Below, piece after piece: positions 35,783 through 42,737 of a DNA stretch of 42,737 bases (positions are counted from its first letter, which is position 1; every line of letters starts with the position of its first letter). Under the pieces are notes generated by a model that was given only the letters and a program-made list of their open reading frames with translations, ran no database searches and had not been told where the DNA came from. Made by a program: the position numbers and the translations under genes. This DNA is from Nanobdellota archaeon (GTDB lineage Archaea > Nanobdellota > Nanobdellia > Pacearchaeales > GW2011-AR1): NCBI GenBank assembly GCA_030611805.1, contig JAUWPB010000006.1:1-42737 (forward strand). The letters are read 5' to 3'.

Positions 35783-35866
35783 TATCAATAATATTTGGAA
35801 GTATGTGAAGTATTTAAACTTTTCGCAGATTTCCGAAAATATAGAGATATAAGGAGGTATAAAAAA

Positions 35867-36946
35867 ATGGTGTTAGATTTTGCAAAAGAGGCAATAGAAA
35901 ATACAGATACACATAGTATTAACTTTGACGAGTTAAGAGCTGGTAAAGCAAATATTAAAGTTATTGGTGTTGGTGGAATGGGTGGTAATGCAGTAACCTG
36001 GCTTTTTAATAAAGGAGTTGATGGTGCTACAATCTATGCTACGAATACAGATGCTTTGCATTTAAGTGTTACAAAGGCTGACGAGAAACTTCTTATTGGC
36101 AAGGAATTGACAAGAGGTTTGGGTGCAGGTGGACGTCCTCAAACAGGAAGAGAAGCCGCAAAAGAAGCTATTGTGGATGTTAAGAAAGCAGTTGGAGGAG
36201 CAGACATGGTTTTTGTTATTGCTGGATTAGGCGGTGGAACAGGAACTGGTGCAGCCCCGATAATTGCACAACTTGCTAAAGAAACTGGTGCAGTTGTTAT
36301 TGGTGTTGTTACAATGCCGTTCGAAGCAGAAAAGGCAAGAATTGATAAAGCTGAATTTGGATTGCAGGAATTAAGAGAAGTAACAGATACTTGCATTGTT
36401 CTTGACAATAACCGGCTTGTTGATATTGCAGGACAGTTGCCAATTGAACAGGCTTTTGCTGTTGCTAATGAATTAGTGAGTACTATGGTTAAAGGAATTG
36501 TGGAAACAATCACACTTCCAAGTTTAATTAACCTGGATTATGCAGATGTTTCAGCGATTATGAAGAATGGTGGTGTGGCTGTTATTGGCATTGGAGAAGC
36601 AGATACTACAAATCGTGTTGAAGAAGCTGTCAAGCAAGCCCTTACTCATCCTCTACTTGACGTGGATTATCAGGGTGCTAGCGGAGCTTTAATACACATT
36701 ACTTGTGGTCCTGACTTGAAGTTAGAGGAATTTGATCTTATAGGAAGAACTGTTTCTGAAAACTTAAGCCCAGATGCACAGGTTATTATTGGTGCAAGAA
36801 TCAGCAAGGATTTTGTTGGAAGAGTTCGTGTAATTACAATTATGACTGGAGTCAAATCCCCGTATGTATTGGGAAAATCCATAGAAGAGCAAGCACTCCC
36901 TGTATCTAAAGAAATCTCAGATTTAGGGATAGAAGTTTTAAGTTAA
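35867..36946 (+). CDS. ftsZ: Cell division protein FtsZ
   Basis: IKVIGVGGMGGNAVTWLF, FVIAGLGGGTGTGAAPIIAQLAKE; strong SD AAGGAGGT (35851-35858) supports ATG 35867 over the ORF-track start. Confidence 0.95.
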   Translation: MVLDFAKEAIENTDTHSINFDELRAGKANIKVIGVGGMGGNAVTWLFNKGVDGATIYATNTDALHLSVTKADEKLLIGKELTRGLGAGGRPQTGREAAKEAIVDVKKAVGGADMVFVIAGLGGGTGTGAAPIIAQLAKETGAVVIGVVTMPFEAEKARIDKAEFGLQELREVTDTCIVLDNNRLVDIAGQLPIEQAFAVANELVSTMVKGIVETITLPSLINLDYADVSAIMKNGGVAVIGIGEADTTNRVEEAVKQALTHPLLDVDYQGASGALIHITCGPDLKLEEFDLIGRTVSENLSPDAQVIIGARISKDFVGRVRVITIMTGVKSPYVLGKSIEEQALPVSKEISDLGIEVLS

Positions 36947-36954
36947 TTTTTTGG

Positions 36955-37010
36955 GAGGAGAAATCCTCTTTTTATTTTTTATGTCCTCGAGAAAAATCTC
37001 GGGGGTTTTT
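36955..37010 (+). terminator. Two consecutive hairpin/T-tract terminators after ftsZ
   Basis: GAGGA-GAAA-TCCTC-TTTTTATTTTTT then CCTCGAGA-AAAA-TCTCGGGG-GTTTTT. Confidence 0.65.
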
Positions 37011-37075
37011 ATTTTTATAAAATATATATTGTATGATACTTGTTTTTAAAAAGAGTATTTATTTTTATCAATATT

Positions 37076-37555
37076 ATGAAAGAAACTATAAATCATGAAA
37101 TAATTAAGCAGGGAAACATTTCTTTTATGCAAAGTGCTTCATATATGATGAACAACTCTGCCTTGTTTTTTGATACACTACAAAGAGCAGAGTCATTTTA
37201 TGAAAGAGCGAGATATGATGGTTTACAATCTTTACCCCTCCCGCAAGGGTTTATTTTTGTAGAGCCTGCTCATGCAACTGGTTTGTTAAGTGCAATCTAT
37301 GAAAATAAAAATCTTTTGAAAGAATTTGCAATCAAAGTCGCAAAAGTTTCTGAAGGAGAATATATTGTAAGAGATGATTGTTCAAGGATAGAAGTTCCTT
37401 TTAAAGATAAATTTCGTGGAAATTATAAAATTGCGTTAGATATTTTTGAATATACTTTGGGTGCAGAAGAAAGTTTTAAGCCAGTAAAAAGTCTATTAGG
37501 TTTGCCTCAATTTGCAGGAATTGAAAGATTAGCAAATTTGGAATTTGTTGTTTAG
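37076..37555 (+). CDS. Hypothetical protein
   Basis: Open frame of 160 aa from ATG 37076; no family recognised. Confidence 0.55.
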   Translation: MKETINHEIIKQGNISFMQSASYMMNNSALFFDTLQRAESFYERARYDGLQSLPLPQGFIFVEPAHATGLLSAIYENKNLLKEFAIKVAKVSEGEYIVRDDCSRIEVPFKDKFRGNYKIALDIFEYTLGAEESFKPVKSLLGLPQFAGIERLANLEFVV

Positions 37556-37573
37556 AAAGTTTTAAGTTTACTC

Positions 37574-37804
37574 TTATACACATAATCCAGCAATATCTTT
37601 TTTTATTTCATCTGCGTTTTCAAAATAAATTTTTTCACCTTTATATTTTCCTGTTACAGCGCAATACTCTGTAATAAATGTTGCATCTCCTAATCCAAAA
37701 GGATTTTTTCTAATTTCTGATGCTATAATAAGGTCTCCTCTATCGCAAGCAAGTTTTTGTTGCAAGGTGTAGTACATTTTTCTAATTTTTTTTAGTGTTA
37801 ACAT
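37574..37804 (-). CDS. Small hypothetical protein
   Basis: 76-aa ORF with a balanced, non-low-complexity composition. Confidence 0.5.
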   Translation of the reverse strand: MLTLKKIRKMYYTLQQKLACDRGDLIIASEIRKNPFGLGDATFITEYCAVTGKYKGEKIYFENADEIKKDIAGLCV

Positions 37805-37843
37805 TTTAATTATGAAATTTTTTCCTTTTTATAATTATCTAAC

Positions 37844-37933
37844 GAGAACTTTGAATAATTCAGTTGTTCTCTCCTGAAAACCTTATGTTACTTTTTCAGG
37901 ATTCAACTTTGTTATTCTTTTTTTGCAAAGTTG
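37844..37933. other. Three consecutive stem-loops in a 130-bp intergenic region (candidate structured RNA)
   Basis: GAGAAC...GTTCTC (37844-37871), CCTGAAAA...TTTTCAGG (37873-37900), CAACTTTG...CAAAGTTG (37904-37933). Confidence 0.45.
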
Positions 37934-37934
37934 C

Positions 37935-38492
37935 CTAAACATCCAAAGTTTTAATTTTTTTCATCTTCTCATTTTCATATTTGTTAAAGTAAAGAATTCT
38001 GTTAATGTCTATTTTTACTTTTCTTGTCCTTGGTTTTTCAAATTCATAGCCTATTGGGAACATGGCTTCAACATTTATGTCATCAGGGATTTTTAGTGCG
38101 TCTTTTACGAACTTTTCAACAAAAGCTCCTGTCCAGCAAGTAGAAAGTCCTGCTTCCTCAATCTTCAATAAAAAGTTTTCAATTGCTGCACCTGCTTGTT
38201 GCCGGCAATACATTTTTCCTCGTTCATCATAAGAGTTTACTGTTCTTGATGGATTTGTGCAAACCACCACAACATATTGAGTTTGAGAAATAAATGGTTG
38301 CTGTGCAGCTTCGGCAAGTTTTTGTATTATTTTTTTGTCATCAACTAAAATGAATTTTAAAGAATACATTCCTCCAGCCATTGGAGCATATCTTGCAGCA
38401 TCAATGCATTCAATAATATCTCTCCAGTCTGGTTTTTTGGGTTTGAACTTGCGGACACTTTTTCTTGATTTAATTGCTTTGTCTAACTCCAT
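37935..38492 (-). CDS. Nitroreductase-family protein
   Basis: MELDKAIKSRKSVRKFKPKKPDW, GAAIENFLLKIEEAGLSTCWTGAF. Confidence 0.88.
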   Translation of the reverse strand: MELDKAIKSRKSVRKFKPKKPDWRDIIECIDAARYAPMAGGMYSLKFILVDDKKIIQKLAEAAQQPFISQTQYVVVVCTNPSRTVNSYDERGKMYCRQQAGAAIENFLLKIEEAGLSTCWTGAFVEKFVKDALKIPDDINVEAMFPIGYEFEKPRTRKVKIDINRILYFNKYENEKMKKIKTLDV

Positions 38493-38599
38493 GGAAATTA
38501 AAAGAAAGAGATATTTATAAAATTATAGGAGAGGAAATTTTTTTGAGATGAAAAGCCAATTAGCAAACTTTAAAAGTAAAAATCTTTTAATTGTGTTAG

Positions 38600-38672
38600 G
38601 TCTCAGTAGCTCAGTTGGTAGAGCGAACGGCTGTTAACCGTTAGGTCAGAGGTTCGAGTCCTCTCTGAGACG
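38600..38672 (+). tRNA. tRNA-Asn (anticodon GTT), CCA not encoded
   Basis: Acceptor GTCTCAG/CTGAGAC, anticodon loop CTGTTAA, T-arm GAGGTTCGAGTCCTC, discriminator G. Confidence 0.95.
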
Positions 38673-38718
38673 TTTTTTCAATACAAATAAATATAATCCC
38701 AAAAAAATAATTATTAAT

Positions 38719-38970
38719 ATGTTTGCACAAAGAGAATTAGCACAATTAGAAAAATATGTTGGAGGAGAGATAATACAAAAAGAAGATAAAGTTTTAATAG
38801 AAAATTTACAATCAATGGGTTTAGCAACATCAGGTTTTCATCAGGAAGGAAGTGAAGTTTATGATACATCTCGGTTGACGCCAGAAGGATATGATTTGTT
38901 CAAACTTTCAGAAATAAATTATAATCCATTAAAAAGATTTTTTCATGCGTTAATAAATTCAGTATATTAA
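38719..38970 (+). CDS. Small hypothetical protein
   Basis: 83-aa ORF downstream of the tRNA; no family recognised. Confidence 0.45.
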   Translation: MFAQRELAQLEKYVGGEIIQKEDKVLIENLQSMGLATSGFHQEGSEVYDTSRLTPEGYDLFKLSEINYNPLKRFFHALINSVY

Positions 38971-38976
38971 ATTCTC

Positions 38977-39474
38977 TTATTTCAGCCCCAAATCAATTGG
39001 TTCTTTGACCTGATGTCTTTCTAATAAATTATAAACATTTGATTGCTTGGATCCTTTGACAATTGAAATAATTGCCTGTTGCGCGTTTTCTAAATGTTCT
39101 GGGTCTCCAATAATTCCTATATAATTATCTTTTAATTCAAAATTGCATTTTGTTAATTGATGAAGTGTCTGAATGGTTTTGCCTTTTGTTCCAATAATTC
39201 GCGCTCTGATTCTTTCAAGGTCTTTTCTTTTTGTGTGGTCTTTTATATTTATTATTTCAAAAATAAAACCCTCTTCTTTTATTAAGATAGCAGTTGAAAA
39301 AGGAAACCCAAAATTCAATGCATCAATAACTTTTTCTGCAGAATATTCGTCTTCTGAACGCCCTTCTATAATTACTTCTTTTCCTCTATTTCTTATTTTT
39401 ACATTTAGAATTCTCTCTAATCTTTTCTTATTCTTTATTATTCTTGGAAGTTTTTCTGATAAAATAACTTTCAT
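38977..39474 (-). CDS. Archaeal KH-domain RNA-binding protein (Krr1/Pno1-like)
   Basis: RIRARIIGTKGKTIQTLHQLTKCNFELKDNYIGIIGDPEHLENAQQAI. Confidence 0.88.
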   Translation of the reverse strand: MKVILSEKLPRIIKNKKRLERILNVKIRNRGKEVIIEGRSEDEYSAEKVIDALNFGFPFSTAILIKEEGFIFEIINIKDHTKRKDLERIRARIIGTKGKTIQTLHQLTKCNFELKDNYIGIIGDPEHLENAQQAIISIVKGSKQSNVYNLLERHQVKEPIDLGLK

Positions 39475-39529
39475 AATAGAAATAAGAAAGAGAAGGTTTT
39501 AAGGTTTTTGGAATGGGAGGAATTAAGGG

Positions 39530-39554
39530 AATTTTTTGGTTTCGCCAAAAAATT
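39530..39554. other. Perfect 10-bp-stem hairpin in intergenic DNA
   Basis: AATTTTTTGG-TTTCG-CCAAAAAATT. Confidence 0.6.
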
Positions 39555-39610
39555 ATTGGTTTGACCTCAGAATTTAACGAAGTGAGAGTGTAGCGTGGCT
39601 TGAGTTTATT

Positions 39611-40021
39611 TTAATTGACTCTTTTTTCTAATCTTATTTCGTTCTCTTTTAGAGAACCATTTTTTCTTAATTCGCTTAATTTTTTATCGTCAATCATTTG
39701 AAAACCTATCTTTTGATGGGTGCAAATAGATATAATATTTTCTTTTTTTATTGTAGCATATAGAATCTTGAGATTATGTTTTTGTACAAGTAAATCTTCT
39801 GCAGTTTTAACTAATCCCTTCCCTCTAAAATCAGAATCAATAACTATCTGCACAAAACCTGAATTATTTGGAAATTTTGCTGGGATAAACCCCACAATTC
39901 CCGCTCTCTTATTATTATATAAAATTGTGTAATAAACTCCGTTTTCTGCAAGCAAAATTTCCTCGTGCCCATCAAGTGTTTCAAAATATTCTTTATCAAA
40001 TTTACTTAACTCTATTTCCAT
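39611..40021 (-). CDS. GNAT-like acetyltransferase
   Basis: GFVQIVIDSDFRGKGLVKTAEDLL resembles the GNAT acetyl-CoA-binding region. Confidence 0.7.
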   Translation of the reverse strand: MEIELSKFDKEYFETLDGHEEILLAENGVYYTILYNNKRAGIVGFIPAKFPNNSGFVQIVIDSDFRGKGLVKTAEDLLVQKHNLKILYATIKKENIISICTHQKIGFQMIDDKKLSELRKNGSLKENEIRLEKRVN

Positions 40022-40116
40022 ACTAGATAAAAAAATTAAGCATCTATATAAAACCTAGGGAGATTAAAATAAATTTAATATAACACCTATTACTTTTACT
40101 TTTTAATTTCTCCAAT

Positions 40117-40449
40117 TCAAAACTCACTTTTCTCTTTTTCCAGATAATTGTTTTTTCTTAGCCAAACAATCTGGTTTAGACGGTATTTGAATAATATATC
40201 TCCTTTTGTGTTATCTAATTCCCATGGTTCAATAATGACCACATCATCTGGACGAAGCCACAATTTTCTTCTTAATCTTCCAGGAACTCTGCAGTTTCGC
40301 GATTTTCCGTCCAGGCAATTTATCATCATCTTATTTCCTCCAAGTCGTTGTTCAACAATCCCAATAACTTCTCTTCCTCTTGGAAGCCGTGCCCTTGTAA
40401 CTTTTTGTTCTTCTTGCGTGCCGGATTTATTTTTTCTAAAATTTCCCAT
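40117..40449 (-). CDS. Translation initiation factor aIF-1A
   Basis: RLPRGREVIGIVEQRLGGNKMMINCLDGKSRNCRVPGRLRRKLWLRPDDVVIIEPWE. Confidence 0.95.
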   Translation of the reverse strand: MGNFRKNKSGTQEEQKVTRARLPRGREVIGIVEQRLGGNKMMINCLDGKSRNCRVPGRLRRKLWLRPDDVVIIEPWELDNTKGDILFKYRLNQIVWLRKNNYLEKEKSEF

Positions 40450-40514
40450 ATTATTTCAGAGCAGAGGGTTTTATAAATTTGATGTATATATTAGAGAATA
40501 GAAATTGTTAAAAA

Positions 40515-41303
40515 ATGTTTAGAATTCTTTTTACAATGGATTACAAAAGAAGTTTTAGAGATGTATTCAGGGGGATTCCTAAACCAATTATTGGGATGAT
40601 CCATTTAGAAGGAGAAAATTCTAAAGAGAGGATGGAAAGGGCAAAAGAAGAATTAAAAATTTTTGAGGAAGAAGGAATTAATGGAGCTTTATTTGAAGAT
40701 TATCATGGAACCTCTCAAGATGTTTTTGATGCTCTTGGAGAGTGTATGTATTTGGATAAAAATGTGGTTTTTGGAGCAAATATTTTAAGAAATCCTTATG
40801 AAGCTTTTGAATTTACAAAATCTCTTCATCCTTCTTGGAGAGGAGTAAGATTTATTCAGTTTGATAGTGTGCAAACACAAGACCTTGATTTAGGTTTATA
40901 TAATCTTATGAAAAAAGAATTTCCCTGTGTTGTTTTAGGAGGGGTCGGGTTTAAGTATACTGGAGATACTGGAAATTCTTTAGATAGAGATTTAGTTGAA
41001 GCAATGCCTCACTGTGAAGCGATTGTAACAACAGGTTCTGGAACAGGTATAGAAACTCCTTTTAATAAATTAAAAAATTATAGAAAAGAGATAGATAAAA
41101 TTCAAAGAGGATTTCCTTTAATTGTGGGTGCAGGATTAACCGCAGATAATGCTTATGAACAATTAATGGTGGTGGATGGGGCAATTGTTGGGTCTTTTTT
41201 AAAGTATGATGGCAATACTGAAAATAAAATTGAAAGAGAAAGGGTTCAAGAATTAATGGATGTTGTTAAAGAAGTTAGAAGAGATTGGGCTTATTCTTTG
41301 TGA
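40515..41303 (+). CDS. BtpA/SgcQ-family protein
   Basis: KPIIGMIHLEGEN, EEGINGALFEDYHGT, VFGANILRN, IVGAGLTADNAYEQLMVVDGAIVGSFLKYDG. Confidence 0.8.
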   Translation: MFRILFTMDYKRSFRDVFRGIPKPIIGMIHLEGENSKERMERAKEELKIFEEEGINGALFEDYHGTSQDVFDALGECMYLDKNVVFGANILRNPYEAFEFTKSLHPSWRGVRFIQFDSVQTQDLDLGLYNLMKKEFPCVVLGGVGFKYTGDTGNSLDRDLVEAMPHCEAIVTTGSGTGIETPFNKLKNYRKEIDKIQRGFPLIVGAGLTADNAYEQLMVVDGAIVGSFLKYDGNTENKIERERVQELMDVVKEVRRDWAYSL

Positions 41304-41305
41304 TT

Positions 41306-41353
41306 TCACATCAATACCATAGCAAATGGAACTCCCTGAATTTGTTTTCTGAT
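41306..41353 (-). pseudogene. Remnant of a second DUF424 3' end
   Basis: Minus strand reads NIRKQIQGVPFAMVLM-stop, versus GIKKIQGVPFALVLL-stop in the intact DUF424 at 41933-42265. Confidence 0.65.
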
Positions 41354-41425
41354 GTTTTTTTAGAGAAAAGTTAATAGATTTTATAGAATATAAATTATTA
41401 AAAAGTATGTATAGTTGTTTTGGAT

Positions 41426-41932
41426 ATGGAAATATATAAATCCTCTAAAGATGAATTAGCCAAGTTCTTAGTGAATAATCCTTGGTATTATAATTGTGCA
41501 AGGAGTTTTTTAGAGCATGATAGCTTTCTTAACTCTAAACTCAATACTCCTGAAGCAATTGGGAAATTAGAAGAGGCTAACAGGATTGCAAGAGAATCTG
41601 ATTATTTTGTTTTGGATGCTTTTAATAGTTGGGTAGAGAACGTTCATGGAGAAGGGAGTGGTTGTATAGCTTTCCAAAATGTTAAAGGTAAATTAATAGA
41701 GAGATTGGGTTTTCGAGATGATTTTCTTCCTGATATTGAAGAGATTTATAATTTTTTAAAGAATAAGGAGGTTGAGAAAATTTATACTTTTGATCCTTAT
41801 GAAGAAGCCTCTTTTGGTATAGAGCCTGAAGAAGTAGATAATGAAGAAGATGTTATGGAGAATAGTATTTTAGACCCAGCGCATAAAGAATATTTAGAAA
41901 ACCAAGGAATAAAAGTTATTGTTTTAGGTTGA
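41426..41932 (+). CDS. Hypothetical acidic protein
   Basis: Open frame with ATG 41426; lies between the DUF424 remnant and intact DUF424. Confidence 0.6.
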   Translation: MEIYKSSKDELAKFLVNNPWYYNCARSFLEHDSFLNSKLNTPEAIGKLEEANRIARESDYFVLDAFNSWVENVHGEGSGCIAFQNVKGKLIERLGFRDDFLPDIEEIYNFLKNKEVEKIYTFDPYEEASFGIEPEEVDNEEDVMENSILDPAHKEYLENQGIKVIVLG

Positions 41933-42265
41933 TTATAAAAGTACGAGTGCGAAAGGAACACCCTGAATTTTTTTAATTCCTTGTTGAGAAATAATCCCTG
42001 CTTTTAATGCGGTGTTTATGGATTTTTCTCCGACAATATTAAATGTGGCGTCTTCCCTTGACATATCCTGTATTATCTGCAAAACTTTTTCTTCAGAGAT
42101 TTCTTCGCCTTTGTAAAAACTTTCTTTCACCTCAAGCTGGAATTTTCCTCCTTCTGATGGTTTTCCTAAATCATCGCTCGCTTGCGATACAAATGTTTTT
42201 CCAATTAATTCAGAATCGCAAATAGCAATAATATCTCTGTATGTTTTGTGGATTTTTAGGAGCAT
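41933..42265 (-). CDS. DUF424 family protein
   Basis: MLLKIHKTYRDIIAICDSELIGKTF...FQLEVKESFYKGEEI...NIVGEKSINTALKAGII...GVPFALV. Confidence 0.85.
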   Translation of the reverse strand: MLLKIHKTYRDIIAICDSELIGKTFVSQASDDLGKPSEGGKFQLEVKESFYKGEEISEEKVLQIIQDMSREDATFNIVGEKSINTALKAGIISQQGIKKIQGVPFALVLL

Positions 42266-42488
42266 AAAAGTAAAAGAAGTATCTGGTTTTTAAGTTTTTG
42301 TTTAGTGCAACATTCGGACGAAGTAAAATTTTAGAGTTGAGTTTGAGTTTTATTCTATTAATTTCTACAAAGTAGATTATATTTTAGGTACGCGTGCTTT
42401 TTTGTTTCTTTTTTCTAAAAAGAAAATAGAAATAATAGTTTTCTTTAGCACAATAATCTTTTTAAATACTGACAAAATACCATATAAT

Positions 42489-42737
42489 ATGGGATTATCT
42501 TTACTTTCAGCATTACAAATACAAGGAAATGAAACTTTAGTTGATTTTTATAAAGATAAAGAATCTGGAAAATATGGTTATGCTATTACTCATAACGAAG
42601 GAAAGTATTGTCGTCCAATAGTTTCATGTAACCCTGTTTATGATTCTAGCGATGACTCATTAACAGCAGGAAATAAGTTAATGGCGCAAATAAAAGCATT
42701 GGATCTGAACCCTCAAAGAAAATCACTTGTTAATGCT
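42489..42737 (+). CDS. Partial ORF running off the window edge, hypothetical
   Basis: MGLSLLSALQIQGNETLVDFYKDKESGKYGYAITHNEGKYCRPIVSCNPVYDSSDDSLTAGNKLMAQIKALDLNPQRKSLVNA..., open to 42737; TTTTTAAATA ~27 bp upstream fits a leaderless promoter. Absent from the supplied ORF list. Confidence 0.6.
   Translation, partial: MGLSLLSALQIQGNETLVDFYKDKESGKYGYAITHNEGKYCRPIVSCNPVYDSSDDSLTAGNKLMAQIKALDLNPQRKSLVNA

Noticed and set aside
42417-42437. TTTCTTTTT-TCT-AAAAAGAAA inverted repeat
   Set aside because: Low-complexity A/T-rich stem likely to arise by chance in this composition; no independent support.
1-42737. CRISPR array
   Set aside because: No set of regularly spaced direct repeats seen, and no cas genes among the ORFs.

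Overview
AT-rich, gene-dense archaeal window, probably from a small-genome DPANN lineage (Woese-/Pacearchaeota-like; inferred from gene content). Core content: (1) a transamidosome neighbourhood, gatB, gatD, gatE, aspS (non-discriminating type), gatC and gatA, with tRNA-Asn(GTT) further downstream; (2) a sugar/glycolysis supercluster, MPGP-GH15 fusion, SIS isomerase, NAD-type GAPDH, TrxB-like, PGK, PfkB kinase, class I FBA, TIM, NnrD, SDR, ROK kinase and glycogen-debranching-like enzyme; (3) ftsZ, taw3, aIF-1A, a Krr1/Pno1-like KH protein, BtpA-like and DUF424. The most unusual parts are: a tight ~6.1-kb gene cluster (21546-27639) inside the glycolysis genes, with a bacterial-type TyrRS, a eukaryote/archaeal-type TyrRS that has lost the HIGH histidine, a TrpRS-like class Ic enzyme, a diverged TrpD-like phosphoribosyltransferase, a medium-chain dehydrogenase and a HAD phosphatase; a HEPN/MNT toxin-antitoxin-like cassette inserted at the gatC start codon, bounded by an exact 25-bp direct repeat and carrying two near-identical operators 20 bp apart; a decayed second 3' end of DUF424 next to an orphan ORF; and a frameshifted TSP1-repeat surface protein at the left edge. 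All calls are from reading the sequence and supplied ORFs; no database search was run.
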